From an uncultured Clostridia bacterium (GTDB taxonomy: Bacteria; Bacillota; Clostridia; Oscillospirales; Ruminococcaceae), in NCBI GenBank assembly GCA_945910815.1, contig CAMDZD010000002.1:1-64000 (forward strand): a stretch of DNA of 64,000 nucleotides, written 5' to 3'. A program made the position numbers and the translations under genes. Numbering within the stretch: position 1 is the stretch's first letter; each line of letters starts with the position of its first letter. Under the pieces are notes generated by a model. It was not told the origin of the DNA. It saw only the letters and a program-made list of their open reading frames with translations, and made no database searches. This document shows positions 1-8,816 of this stretch, piece after piece.

Positions 1-71
1 TGAGTGACGGGACTTGAACCCACGGCCTCTACCACCCCAAGGTAGCGCGCTACCATCTGCGCCACACCCAG
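1..71 (-). tRNA. tRNA-Pro (GGG), 3' end cut by window edge
   Basis: On the minus strand this folds as a tRNA whose last acceptor base, discriminator and any CCA lie beyond the left edge. The 5' acceptor strand CTGGGTG pairs with CACTCA at the edge, T8 follows, and the D stem is GCGC. The anticodon stem CTACC/GGTAG encloses the 7-nt loop TTGGGGT, giving anticodon GGG, and the T loop is TTCAAGT. It decodes CCC/CCU proline codons. A consensus promoter lies just upstream. It is certain as a tRNA; the anticodon depends on a 5-bp stem, which pairs perfectly. Confidence 0.93.
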
Positions 72-115
72 ACATCAAGGGGGATTTTTTTATGCTTTCC
101 TTAAGCAACGAATAT

Positions 116-144
116 ATTATATCACGTAAAAACTGATTTGTCAA
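116..144 (-). promoter_or_regulatory. sigma-A promoter of tRNA-Pro
   Basis: On the minus strand TTGACA and TATAAT are separated by exactly 17 nt. The transcript would start about 40 nt before the mature tRNA 5' end, leaving a short leader. Confidence 0.8.
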
Positions 145-203
145 TAGGAAATAAAAATAAAAATGTTTTAATTATTTTTACCGGAATTTTACACAGGAAA
201 GTA

Positions 204-232
204 TTGACTATTTACTTTTTTTATGCAATAAT
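204..232 (+). promoter_or_regulatory. probable promoter of the DUF368 gene
   Basis: TTGACT, 17 nt, then AATAAT, about 35 nt before the start codon. The -35 is good; the -10 has one mismatch to consensus. Confidence 0.5.
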
Positions 233-267
233 ATTTTTATATTATTAAAAAAAGAAAGGAATTTAAA

Positions 268-1161
268 ATGGAACACGTTATTAATGTATTAAAGGGAACA
301 GTCATAGGCATTGCAAATGCAATTCCCGGAGTAAGCGGAGGCACTATGATGGTTATAATGAAAGTTTTTGACCGTCTTCTGGGAGCTGTAACGCTGGATT
401 TAAAAAAGCTGAAAGAAAACTTTGTATTTCTTCTGACTATTATCATAGGTATGGGAATAGGCGTTATACTTTCATCTAAAGTATTATCCGTATGCTTTGA
501 ACAGTTTTATGTACAGACACAGTTTTTCTTTATGGGAGTTGTACTGGGAAGTCTGCCTATGATTTACAAGGAAGCTACAAAAGAGAAAAAACTTTCCCCG
601 ATACACCTTATACCTTTTATAATAGGAGTTGCAGTTATTATAGGAGTATCGCTTGTCAGTGAATCTATGGGAGCGAATACAGTACGAACAACCCTTGATG
701 CTTCAACATTCATATATCTTACGATTATATCAATAATCGCAGCGGCTGCTATGATTATGCCGGGACTTAGCGGAAGCCTTGTTCTTCTTATACTTGGCGG
801 TTATCAGACTGTAATACAGGCTGTTGATGAAATGAATATTCCTATACTTATCCCTGTTGCAATAGGTGTTCTTATTGGAATCGTTGTATGTGCAAAGCTT
901 ATAACAATATGCCTTAAAAAATGGCAGAGAGGAACTTACGCCGTAATTCTCGGACTTATATTCGGCTCATTTTATGCGATATTTCCACGTGAATCAACAT
1001 CTGTCCAGATTATCGACGGAATTGAAACAACTATCACGGAAGGAGCAAATTTTGAGTTCAATTCAACAGGAGTCATTGCAATTGTTATTGGAATTATAGG
1101 CGTTCTTCTTCCTCTCTCAATGGAATTTATTGACAGAAAGAAAAAACAGGAATCAGAATAA
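268..1161 (+). CDS. DUF368 membrane protein, PopT-like undecaprenyl-phosphate transporter
   Basis: A polytopic membrane protein of 297 residues. The N-terminus has the DUF368 signature IPGVSGGTMMVIM (about residues 18-30) and a second related PGLSGS motif near residue 165, in line with the internal repeat of the family. DUF368 proteins (PopT) have been shown in other Firmicutes and in proteobacteria to recycle undecaprenyl phosphate across the membrane for wall synthesis; that role is inferred here. The start is supported by GAAAGGA 9 nt upstream. It stands alone: own promoter before, hairpin terminator after. Confidence 0.85.
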   Translation: MEHVINVLKGTVIGIANAIPGVSGGTMMVIMKVFDRLLGAVTLDLKKLKENFVFLLTIIIGMGIGVILSSKVLSVCFEQFYVQTQFFFMGVVLGSLPMIYKEATKEKKLSPIHLIPFIIGVAVIIGVSLVSESMGANTVRTTLDASTFIYLTIISIIAAAAMIMPGLSGSLVLLILGGYQTVIQAVDEMNIPILIPVAIGVLIGIVVCAKLITICLKKWQRGTYAVILGLIFGSFYAIFPRESTSVQIIDGIETTITEGANFEFNSTGVIAIVIGIIGVLLPLSMEFIDRKKKQESE

Positions 1162-1207
1162 AGTATTTTTTTCAGTCAACTTCAATCTGAACTGACCTAA
1201 GTATTCA

Positions 1208-1239
1208 AAGCAACCAGGAATATTCCCGGTTGCTTTTTT
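1208..1239 (+). terminator. Rho-independent terminator after DUF368 gene
   Basis: AAGCAACC pairs with GGTTGCTT around an A/T-rich loop and is followed by a run of T. It separates the gene from the convergent large minus-strand locus. Confidence 0.8.
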
Positions 1240-1296
1240 ATTGCGAAAAGTCTTTAAAGAAATACTTTAAAAAGCTGAAGTAAAGTAACGGCTTTT

Positions 1297-2925
1297 TTAT
1301 ATAGTTTCAGATTCTTCTGAAAAAGCTTCAAAATAATAACCATTATTCTTAGCAAAGTTTTCGGTGCAGGTTTCAGTATATCCATAAAATGCCGTAAGCT
1401 CATTGCAGTCAATGAATGAAAATTCATCAATATTCTGTATGCCACGTCCGACAAATACAGTTTTAAGTGAATCACAACCTGTAAAAGCTCCTGTATCAAC
1501 ATTCTCAACACTATCCGGAAGTTCAATTCTTGTCAATGATGTACAGCGGTAAAAAGCACCTCCGCAAACTTCTGTAACACGTTCAGGAATACTTATTGAT
1601 ATAATTTCAGAATGATATGCAAATGCATCTTCCCCTATTCTCTTTACGTTTCCGGGAATCGTTACTTCATCTGCTGTTCCATTGTAACTATATAAAATCC
1701 CGTCTCCAAGAATTACAAACTGTGAAGTCAGACAATTACCAAATCTTGAATTGTAAAACGCATTACTGCCTATTTTTTCGACTGAACCCGGAATAGTCAT
1801 ATCTCTTGCTGATGAATCCATAAATGCACAGCTTCCGATTTCCTTCAAAGTTTCAGGAAAGTAAATATCCTCAAGACCGCCAAGTCCCTTAAAAGCATCG
1901 TTTCCTATAACAGTAACTGTAAGTCCTCCTATCTGTGACGGTATAACTATGCTGTAATTATTATATGTCCAGTTTGTTATTTCAGCGTGGTCTTCATAAA
2001 GAGTATATTCAAGTCCCCCTGTCGGCAAGTAACATATACCGTTATTTACTGCATAATTCTGAGTATTTGAACTTATATATCCCCGAATTGTCATTCCTTC
2101 AGTCAGGGCATAGCTTATATTTCCCTCTTCATCAACAACGGTATTATATCCGAACTGCTTTCCTGTTCCATAGTAATTGTAATAATTGATATTCTCCAGA
2201 ACTACATCTTTAAGGTTAGGACAATCAAGAAATACACAGTCATAAAATGCCGATGTTCCGAGAGAATTAAGACTTGACGGAATTTCAAATTCTTCAAGTG
2301 ATACACAGCCGTAAAATGCTTTTGAACCGATTGCTGTCACAGAATCGGAATGACTGACATCAGTCAGTGAAATGCAGTTTTCAAAACAGCTTTCCGGAAT
2401 TGAAGTTACTCCATCAGGAAGATTTACAGATATTAATGATGTACAGTTAATAAAAGCTCCCTTTTCAACTGATGTAACAGTATCCGGAATTGTTACGCTT
2501 TTCGCAGATGAATTTTTAAACGCATATGCCTGAATTTTTATTACAGGCAATCCCTCAATTTCATCAGGAATATTTATTTCCTCTGCATCAGGGTCACAGT
2601 CAGTAATTACTATTCCGTCTCCGTCTTTATAATAGCCAACACAGATTTCAGAATAATCCCTCTCGCCGTAAAGTTCAAACGGAATTTCATTTGAAACGGC
2701 ATAATCCTCTGCAATAGAATTGTAATATCCCTGAATTTTAAAATCGGGAAGAAGTCCTTCTGAATTATAGCCGAATGCATTATCCCCGATAGATGAAACA
2801 TTATTCAGAATAACGGCATTCTGCATTGAATTACAGTCATAAAAAGCTTTTACGGCTATTGTCTTTACATTGGACGGAATAACTATTTCTTTAAGAGATG
2901 TGCATATGCTATCGGATTGCCCCAC
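1297..2925 (-). CDS. C-terminal fragment: BspA-type leucine-rich repeats
   Basis: 542 residues made of LRR_5 repeats with the consensus I-x-x-x-A-F-x-x-C-x-S-L-x-x-I-x-I-P-x-x-V, for example CTSLKEIVIPSNVKTI and CTSLTRIELPDSVENV. Such repeats are frequent in secreted or cell-wall proteins of gut anaerobes and in adhesins. There is no ribosome binding site, and the frame starts mid-repeat at a GTG, so it is the distal part of the broken gene upstream. The C-terminus ends shortly after the last repeat, with no visible sortase motif. Confidence 0.6.
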   Translation of the reverse strand: MGQSDSICTSLKEIVIPSNVKTIAVKAFYDCNSMQNAVILNNVSSIGDNAFGYNSEGLLPDFKIQGYYNSIAEDYAVSNEIPFELYGERDYSEICVGYYKDGDGIVITDCDPDAEEINIPDEIEGLPVIKIQAYAFKNSSAKSVTIPDTVTSVEKGAFINCTSLISVNLPDGVTSIPESCFENCISLTDVSHSDSVTAIGSKAFYGCVSLEEFEIPSSLNSLGTSAFYDCVFLDCPNLKDVVLENINYYNYYGTGKQFGYNTVVDEEGNISYALTEGMTIRGYISSNTQNYAVNNGICYLPTGGLEYTLYEDHAEITNWTYNNYSIVIPSQIGGLTVTVIGNDAFKGLGGLEDIYFPETLKEIGSCAFMDSSARDMTIPGSVEKIGSNAFYNSRFGNCLTSQFVILGDGILYSYNGTADEVTIPGNVKRIGEDAFAYHSEIISISIPERVTEVCGGAFYRCTSLTRIELPDSVENVDTGAFTGCDSLKTVFVGRGIQNIDEFSFIDCNELTAFYGYTETCTENFAKNNGYYFEAFSEESETI

Positions 2926-3863
2926 TTACCGCTTTCCGAATCATACTTACAGCCATAAATATTTGATGAATTTTCAGAATCAGCTTCTATCCATAAAAGC
3001 TTGTCACCAATCAATTCAAATTCTGATGTGATACCGTCCGTTGTAAAGTCCGTCAGACTGTTGCAGACAGTAAGATTTTCAGTATACAGTATTTCACCGT
3101 CCTGATAAAAGAATAAATATTCTTTACCGTCTTTTGGTAAAACACGGAATTTTATTCCTGAAATATCGCCTTCCCTGACTAAATAAACTTTTTTATTCAT
3201 ATCAACAGCACATAAACGTTTTCCGCCTTCGGTAGTAAAATCGTTGTCTGTATCTTCCGCAAAAGCCACAAAGAATTTACCGTTAAATTCTCCTGCACTC
3301 AGTTCGGTTACTGTTGAAAGATTTTCAGTTAATGCAACAGGATTACTCCAGCCGTTTTCTTCAAGCAAAGAATACATTATGCTGTTTGTATTATTCATTC
3401 CGAATACATTAGTATCTGTATTTGAAACCCATACAGCTGATATTTTTCCATTTGCGGAAGAAATAACAGGCTGACTGTCATAAATATTATTGTCAGTCGT
3501 AAGAAGTACAGGTTCTTCAAATGCTCCTGTTTCATGATTGAATTTCGATACTGCAATATTCTGCACGGCTGTCCAGTCATCTAAAGTTATTTCATCATCA
3601 TCTGCAAAATCTTTTGCTGTATCCTGATAAATGAGATAAATATCAGTTCCGTCAGTATAAAGATTAGGCGAACTGTCAAATGTATTATTGCTGTCAACCT
3701 TTATCGGCTCGCTCCAGATTTCTTTTTCAGAATCATAAAGGCTGTACATTAAACATGATATTATATGTATTTCTTGTTTTATCATCTGCAAGGAACACCA
3801 TAACGGTATCTGTTCCATTTGATACAACATTCTGCGAAGTATTGTAATTGCTGTTATCAACAA
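2883..3863 (-). CDS. fourth fragment: sialidase/beta-propeller-like repeats
   Basis: 326 residues; the meaningful frame begins near 3755 (MYSLYDSEKEIWSEPI). Repeated units of the form Y/I-x-W-S-x-P-I/V with intervening D-x-x-P-x-L resemble the Asp-box/BNR-like repeats of secreted propeller domains (WSEPIKV, WSNPVAL, WGNPIAY). Function is unknown. It is followed by another frameshift at about 2905, where the text jumps into the middle of a leucine-rich repeat, so a small deletion at this junction is possible in addition to the indel. Confidence 0.55.
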   Translation of the reverse strand: MLITAITILRRMLYQMEQIPLWCSLQMIKQEIHIISCLMYSLYDSEKEIWSEPIKVDSNNTFDSSPNLYTDGTDIYLIYQDTAKDFADDDEITLDDWTAVQNIAVSKFNHETGAFEEPVLLTTDNNIYDSQPVISSANGKISAVWVSNTDTNVFGMNNTNSIMYSLLEENGWSNPVALTENLSTVTELSAGEFNGKFFVAFAEDTDNDFTTEGGKRLCAVDMNKKVYLVREGDISGIKFRVLPKDGKEYLFFYQDGEILYTENLTVCNSLTDFTTDGITSEFELIGDKLLWIEADSENSSNIYGCKYDSESGKWGNPIAYAHLLKK

Positions 3864-6828
3864 GTGTATTCAATTTCATTATAACGCTGTCGTCACTTTC
3901 TGAATCTGACTTCTGAATCTGAGAATCCATATATGTACGCTGAATTGCAGTATAATTTGATGTGTCATATATCTGACTGTACATGCTGATAAGCGAAGAC
4001 TGTTTGTTTTCAATGTTGTTGCTCTGGATATTATTTTTATCGGGGTCATATATAGTAGTCTCTTTAATGGTTATCGACGGAGATTTCAGTTCGAACGGTC
4101 CCGCCACAACTTTGGCTGCTATTGAAATTTTTCCGGTAACTTTATCAAAGCCAAAATCCTCCTTAGGTATAAGATGAACACTTGTTTTTATTGTTCCGTC
4201 ACCATAAATTCCGGCTGAAAGCACCTTTGTACCAACCGCAAGGTAGACAAACACTTTCATTGCAAGAGAAAGGTCAAGTTTGCCATCTATTTCATCAGGA
4301 TATCTGATGCTTACATTTGCTGATGCACCAACTGTACCTTCTGCTCCGAATTCAACCCAGAATGGTATTGCGCCAATAACAAGCTGAGTGCCAGCTTTTG
4401 CTTTTGCCGTTGCACTTATTCCAAGGTATCCGTCCCATTTAAGTTTTGACAAATCAAAATCTTTGAGCGAACCTACATATGCGTGCATATATGCTTTAGC
4501 CTCAAAGCTTACTCCCAGGGAGCCTTTTTTCCCTTCATTTTTCTTTTCTGATGCTTTACCCTGGTCACCGCTCAGCTCTTTTTTACCACTAAATTTGTTA
4601 ATCTCTTCACGCAGTTTTTTTATTTTATCTGCCGTTGTATCATCAAGTACAAGTGAATTGCCTTCTGTTTTGGTTACTGCACCCATATTGCAATACATAA
4701 ATACATGTCCGTCAGGTGTAATTTCATAACCGCCGAAATTCAGCATAAGATTTTTTATGCTAAGTTCCATTCCGTTAAAAATATTGTCTTCATCACCGTC
4801 AATCTTGATTTTTGCATCATTTCCAAAAGTAATTTCTGTCGGAAGATATTCAGGTTTAAATTTACCGTCAGCCCAATCCGGAATATCCCCTACCTGTTCA
4901 GCAGGTTTATCATCAGAAGTATTGTCTCCGGAAGATGATGTTCCGTTACCGCTGTTACCTGTTCCGTCGCCGGCAGAAGAACTGCCGTTGCCTGTTCCGC
5001 CTCCTTCCGGAAGTTCATCAATTACAATCATATCAAGAGGCGATACAACATTCAGACTGACAGGGATTTTTGAACCCTCCATAGCTTTGACAGAAGATTT
5101 TATAACATCAAGCTTTGAAAACATATAATCAGATTCATCGTCATCAGATTTAAACAAATCCGGAACTCTGTAAATAACGCTGTATGTATATCCGGGTTCG
5201 AGTACTTCAAGCGAATCACTGGCATTAAGAATTTTTACAAACTTGCCGTCTTTCATAATTCTCTGCTGATAAATCTGAGGAACTCCTCCGCCCTTTGCTC
5301 CGAAAGCACTTGAAATAACGCTTCCGACATCAACGGAAGTTCCGTATACATCTGCCGGAAAAGTATTCGTCATTGCAACTTCAAACTGAAACTGATTATA
5401 ATACATTGATGACGGAACATTAACATTAACTGATACAGCTGTCTGTCCATAAACAGTAATCGGTTCTTCAGCCGTAAAAGTTTCATTAATTATCTCGTTG
5501 AATCTGTCAAGAATGCCATAGTAATCAGCACTTACTGTATATGAACCTTCCTCATCTCCTCTGAGAATCCAGTTTATTTCCTTAGATGACTGACCCTGAA
5601 GAGTTCCGAATTTTACATTTGACGATTCACTTACTGCCGTATCCATTACGGTCAGACCTTCAGGACAATTGAGATTTACTGTATTATTGGAAATTGTAAA
5701 CTGTTTATCAGCATTATTATATATTGTAAGTTTAACATTGAAAAATTCTTTCAGCCAGCTTGCTGTTACCGGAACTGTCAGAATTATTGCCGTATCAACT
5801 TCATTTGTTTCAGGGTCTACTTTTACATATACCGGTTTACTGCAATAGCCTGTTCCGCCACCGCCGTTTCCGCCCCAGCTGTTTCCTAATCCACCGCTCC
5901 AGTACCATGAGCCACCGCCGACAACTCCTCCGTTGCTGTTAATGTAATAAGAAAGGTTTGACGAAAGTGTATCATCTGTCTTGTATTCAACATTAACTTC
6001 AACCTTTGATATATGCTGATTTTCCGGTGCAGTTATATCAATTCCTGCTTCTTTAATCTCATCAAGAGTCATTCTCTTAGCAGTGAAATCCGCAGTAACA
6101 ATATCTTCTTTCACAACTGTAAAATCAAATATGTTATTATTTCCTGCAAGAATAGTGCAGTCCTTTTCGCAAGGAAGAAAACCTTCACCATAAACACCGA
6201 TTTTATGTATTCCTGCCACAACTTTAAATTTTGCTCTTCCTGCATTGTCAGTCTTTATCTTCTTCTGATTTTCCTCTCCGAGGTCAAGATATACTGTTAT
6301 TCCCGATGCGGAATTTCCGTCTGTTGTTCTGACATTAATTGTTGCCTCGCCTATAAGCTCACGTGTTATAACATCTATGGTATCTTCAATAACGCTTGTA
6401 AGTCCCTGTTCATTTTCGCAGGTAAGTTTTATATTATACTGACCGGTTTCCGTATATTTATGCACAAACTTTGCATCAGCTGATGAGGTACTGTTCTGAG
6501 TTGTACCGTCACCGAAATCAATTGTTATATTTGTTATACCGTAATAATCCGAACAGCCTGTTGCATCAAATATATATTCAACACCCTGCCCCTGTACATT
6601 TTCAAAATCAAGCGATACTTCTGGATTCGTATAAATCTGAATTGCATTGCTTTGCTTTTCGGTTTTAAGGCCATTTGAACTGTATGCTTCTGCTTTATAT
6701 ATTACAGTTCCTGCTGTGGTCGTTTCATAATCAGTAAAACTATAACCGTCCTCTCCTGCAGTAATTTCCATATATATCCACAGCAACAACACTAACTGTA
6801 TATTCAGTATCAGGATTAAGTCCTGCAA
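3733..6828 (-). CDS. third fragment: PKD domain and long secreted region
   Basis: 1,031 residues, with the meaningful frame starting near 6770 (ITAGEDGYSF). About 65-150 form a PKD domain (DFGDGTT motif), 155-225 resemble a carboxypeptidase regulatory-like fold (GRAKFKVVAG), and two Gly-rich stretches act as linkers (near 315 and 640). About residues 800-930 contain alternating beta strands (FEAKAYMHAYVG, AKAKAGTQLVIG) that I cannot assign. There is no start signal, and it is an interior part of the broken giant protein. The end is out of frame after NTYNIM. Confidence 0.6.
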   Translation of the reverse strand: MQDLILILNIQLVLLLWIYMEITAGEDGYSFTDYETTTAGTVIYKAEAYSSNGLKTEKQSNAIQIYTNPEVSLDFENVQGQGVEYIFDATGCSDYYGITNITIDFGDGTTQNSTSSADAKFVHKYTETGQYNIKLTCENEQGLTSVIEDTIDVITRELIGEATINVRTTDGNSASGITVYLDLGEENQKKIKTDNAGRAKFKVVAGIHKIGVYGEGFLPCEKDCTILAGNNNIFDFTVVKEDIVTADFTAKRMTLDEIKEAGIDITAPENQHISKVEVNVEYKTDDTLSSNLSYYINSNGGVVGGGSWYWSGGLGNSWGGNGGGGTGYCSKPVYVKVDPETNEVDTAIILTVPVTASWLKEFFNVKLTIYNNADKQFTISNNTVNLNCPEGLTVMDTAVSESSNVKFGTLQGQSSKEINWILRGDEEGSYTVSADYYGILDRFNEIINETFTAEEPITVYGQTAVSVNVNVPSSMYYNQFQFEVAMTNTFPADVYGTSVDVGSVISSAFGAKGGGVPQIYQQRIMKDGKFVKILNASDSLEVLEPGYTYSVIYRVPDLFKSDDDESDYMFSKLDVIKSSVKAMEGSKIPVSLNVVSPLDMIVIDELPEGGGTGNGSSSAGDGTGNSGNGTSSSGDNTSDDKPAEQVGDIPDWADGKFKPEYLPTEITFGNDAKIKIDGDEDNIFNGMELSIKNLMLNFGGYEITPDGHVFMYCNMGAVTKTEGNSLVLDDTTADKIKKLREEINKFSGKKELSGDQGKASEKKNEGKKGSLGVSFEAKAYMHAYVGSLKDFDLSKLKWDGYLGISATAKAKAGTQLVIGAIPFWVEFGAEGTVGASANVSIRYPDEIDGKLDLSLAMKVFVYLAVGTKVLSAGIYGDGTIKTSVHLIPKEDFGFDKVTGKISIAAKVVAGPFELKSPSITIKETTIYDPDKNNIQSNNIENKQSSLISMYSQIYDTSNYTAIQRTYMDSQIQKSDSESDDSVIMKLNTLVDNSNYNTSQNVVSNGTDTVMVFLADDKTRNTYNIMFNVQPL

Positions 6829-7378
6829 GATTTACACCAAGCGTTTCTGAAACATTTACGGTTTTTACATTGGAATCATCATCTGCTGTTTCTTTGTACT
6901 TAACCATAAAATAACTGAAATCATCATCGGGAACATCTTTCCAGCTTATTGTAGCTGTTACACCGGTTACAGCTACTGACTGAATTTCTTCAACCTTTGC
7001 CGGCCCTGTATTATCAACAGCATAAATATGAACAAGTGCATTGCTTTCATTTCCGGCATAGTCGTATGCCACAGCTTTTATTTTTATTTTATCATTGGGA
7101 TAAGCTGTTGTATCAAATCTGAAGTTTACAGAAGAACCTTTTCCTTTGAATAATTCTTCCCACGTTTTACCATCATCGACAGAAATTAATGCTTTAATTG
7201 AAGCAACGCCGATATTATCGTCTGCCTTGAGAGAAATCGTTACATAATGATTAAGAACGTCACTGCTTTCCGGAAGAAAAAGCGTTATATCCGGCGGAGT
7301 TTCATCTCCCTTTACAGCAGAACTTTTTTCTTCACTGTATATTCCCTCCTGACCAAACTTGTCAACGGCACACATCAT
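6740..7378 (-). CDS. second fragment: Ig-like and Fn3 domains
   Basis: 212 residues with no ribosome binding site of its own, so it is a continuation of the upstream fragment rather than a gene. It begins inside the last strand of an Fn3 domain (CAVDKFGQEG), continues with an Ig-like domain with an exposed DDN motif (about 27-120) and a second Fn3 domain (about 122-205, ending TVSVVAVDIYGN). The last eight residues are nonsense caused by the frameshift near 6765. Confidence 0.6.
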   Translation of the reverse strand: MMCAVDKFGQEGIYSEEKSSAVKGDETPPDITLFLPESSDVLNHYVTISLKADDNIGVASIKALISVDDGKTWEELFKGKGSSVNFRFDTTAYPNDKIKIKAVAYDYAGNESNALVHIYAVDNTGPAKVEEIQSVAVTGVTATISWKDVPDDDFSYFMVKYKETADDDSNVKTVNVSETLGVNLAGLNPDTEYTVSVVAVDIYGNYCRRGRL

Positions 7379-8559
7379 ATAGAAATAAATATCGCCCTCA
7401 TTAAGGTTGAAAAAGCCAGATTGTTTCCGGTAAAAATCGTCTGTTTCTCACCCTGCAAATCAATATATGAAAGTGAATATTCTGATGCATCAACAGTTTT
7501 TTCAAGAGAACATTTTACATAAGTGCTTTTTCCCCCGATTACAGAAGCATTATCCGGAAATGTTATTGCACTGATTGAAGGATTCTGTGGCATTGACGTT
7601 ATTGCCTTTGACTTTGCAGAAAGATAATTTTCAGCTCCGTACGCCTGAACTGCATAAGTATATTTTTTACCATTCTCAAGATTTTCGTCATAGTACCAGT
7701 TTTCAGAAGTTCTTGCAATCTCCACACCGTCACGGTATACGATATAACCCTCCAAAGCACCACTGCAATAGGGCATACTCCATGAAAGCCTTAGCGAACT
7801 GCTGTTTACATATGACGGTGTAAGATAAAGAGGTCTTTCCGTAACATCAGCAGATATAAGTCCTACTTCAGTTGCAGGAGAAAATGTCTGAAAGTTTTCA
7901 TTATAGAATGCACATTCTTTTACCTTAACATCATAATTTCCGTATGCATTATCCGGAACATCAAAGGTAAGTGTTGCAACAGTTCCACGATATACATCTT
8001 TCAGCGTGCTGAATCCAAAAATTTTAAGTTCATTTTCTTCTATGGCATACTGATAGTCACCTGTACAGGAAATATCTGCAAGTGAAAGACTGCTGTCAAA
8101 GTCAATATACAGCTCCACTGCATTTATATTCTGATTCCAGTCAATAATATTAACGTCAACAGTTACCTGTTCTCCCGGACAGCAGTCCGCATCTTTAACT
8201 TCAAGCTTTACCGTTTTTCCGGAACTTTCGTTTTCCGGCTTTTCAGGAATTTTACCGTCGGCAAGCTGTTTTACTGCCATAAGGTCTCTCACATCAATAA
8301 TATCATCTTTGTAAACATCATATAAACTGTATTCTGATGAAGATATACTTCCGGCTGTACTTCCAAGAAGTTCCTTTATCATTCCGACATCATCAGAATT
8401 GACATAGCCATCTTCATTAATGTCACCGCTACCTATTTCCGCATTAAGTTCTTCTATGAAATCAGTTGCGGAAACATACAGTATACTTAAATTTGCTGTC
8501 GATGCACTAAGCATTAAAGCAAGTACTCCTGCCAGACACCTTTTGAATTTCCCTGCCAT
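7375..8559 (-). CDS. N-terminal fragment: signal peptide, dockerin, cohesin-like domain, Fn3
   Basis: 394 residues. Residues 1-31 are a signal peptide. Residues 43-105 form a type I dockerin: first calcium loop GDINEDGYVNSDDVGMIK, second a weaker repeat YDVYKDDIIDVRDLMAVK. About 115-240 resemble a cohesin (VTVDVNI, LYIDFDSSL, VATLTFDV), and 243-331 are fibronectin type III. An N-terminal dockerin followed by a cohesin-like module in one chain suggests an adaptor role in a cellulosome-like complex. The start is supported by GGAGGT 4 nt upstream. The last ~12 residues are out of frame relative to the next fragment, so the true protein continues. Confidence 0.75.
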   Translation of the reverse strand: MAGKFKRCLAGVLALMLSASTANLSILYVSATDFIEELNAEIGSGDINEDGYVNSDDVGMIKELLGSTAGSISSSEYSLYDVYKDDIIDVRDLMAVKQLADGKIPEKPENESSGKTVKLEVKDADCCPGEQVTVDVNIIDWNQNINAVELYIDFDSSLSLADISCTGDYQYAIEENELKIFGFSTLKDVYRGTVATLTFDVPDNAYGNYDVKVKECAFYNENFQTFSPATEVGLISADVTERPLYLTPSYVNSSSLRLSWSMPYCSGALEGYIVYRDGVEIARTSENWYYDENLENGKKYTYAVQAYGAENYLSAKSKAITSMPQNPSISAITFPDNASVIGGKSTYVKCSLEKTVDASEYSLSYIDLQGEKQTIFTGNNLAFSTLMRAIFISI

Positions 8560-8730
8560 AGTTACCTCCAGGCTATACGAATTTATTTTGTATTTGTTCT
8601 GTCAAAATTCATTTTATCATATTCCGGAGTTTACTATCTACCAAAAATAAGTAAGTTTTACATTATTTAAATGTTAAACATTAAGCTTATTTCTTAATAT
8701 AAATATTCAATGATAAAAAATATAAAAACC

Positions 8731-8761
8731 ATATAAATAACGGGCGACCATTGGTCACCCG
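8731..8761 (-). terminator. terminator of the sulfate operon
   Basis: On the minus strand CGGGTGACC/GGTCGCCCG forms a 9-bp hairpin with an AAT loop (one G-T pair) followed by TTATTTAT. The 8560-8816 gap otherwise shows only an AT-rich stretch and the leader of the large secreted protein. Confidence 0.75.
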
Positions 8762-8816
8762 ATTCTTTAAAATTCACTTTTTCCGACAAGCTGAACAGCT
8801 GTTATAATTATAAAAA

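Larger units (their letters stand above)
1297..8559 (-). pseudogene. giant secreted dockerin/cohesin/LRR protein broken by four frameshifts
   Basis: Five overlapping minus-strand frames read as one protein of about 2,420 residues once four small frameshifts are repaired (near 7412, 6765, 3752 and 2905). Order: signal peptide, type I dockerin, cohesin-like domain, Fn3, Ig-like, Fn3, PKD, carboxypeptidase-regulatory-like beta domain, Gly/Ser-rich segments, a large region I cannot assign, a sialidase/propeller-like section, then BspA-type leucine-rich repeats. At 7412 adding one T to a T5 run restores a clean Fn3 strand; at 3752 removing one T from a T3 run does the same. The modules suggest a cell-surface or cellulosome-associated adhesin/scaffold. 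Either the gene is decayed in this strain or the assembly carries indel errors. Few such breaks occur elsewhere in the window, which favours a real local effect, but this is not proof. Confidence 0.7.

Noticed and set aside
4388..5128. plus-strand Pro/Ser-rich frames within the broken giant gene
   Set aside because: Antisense to continuous coding sequence and without ribosome binding sites.
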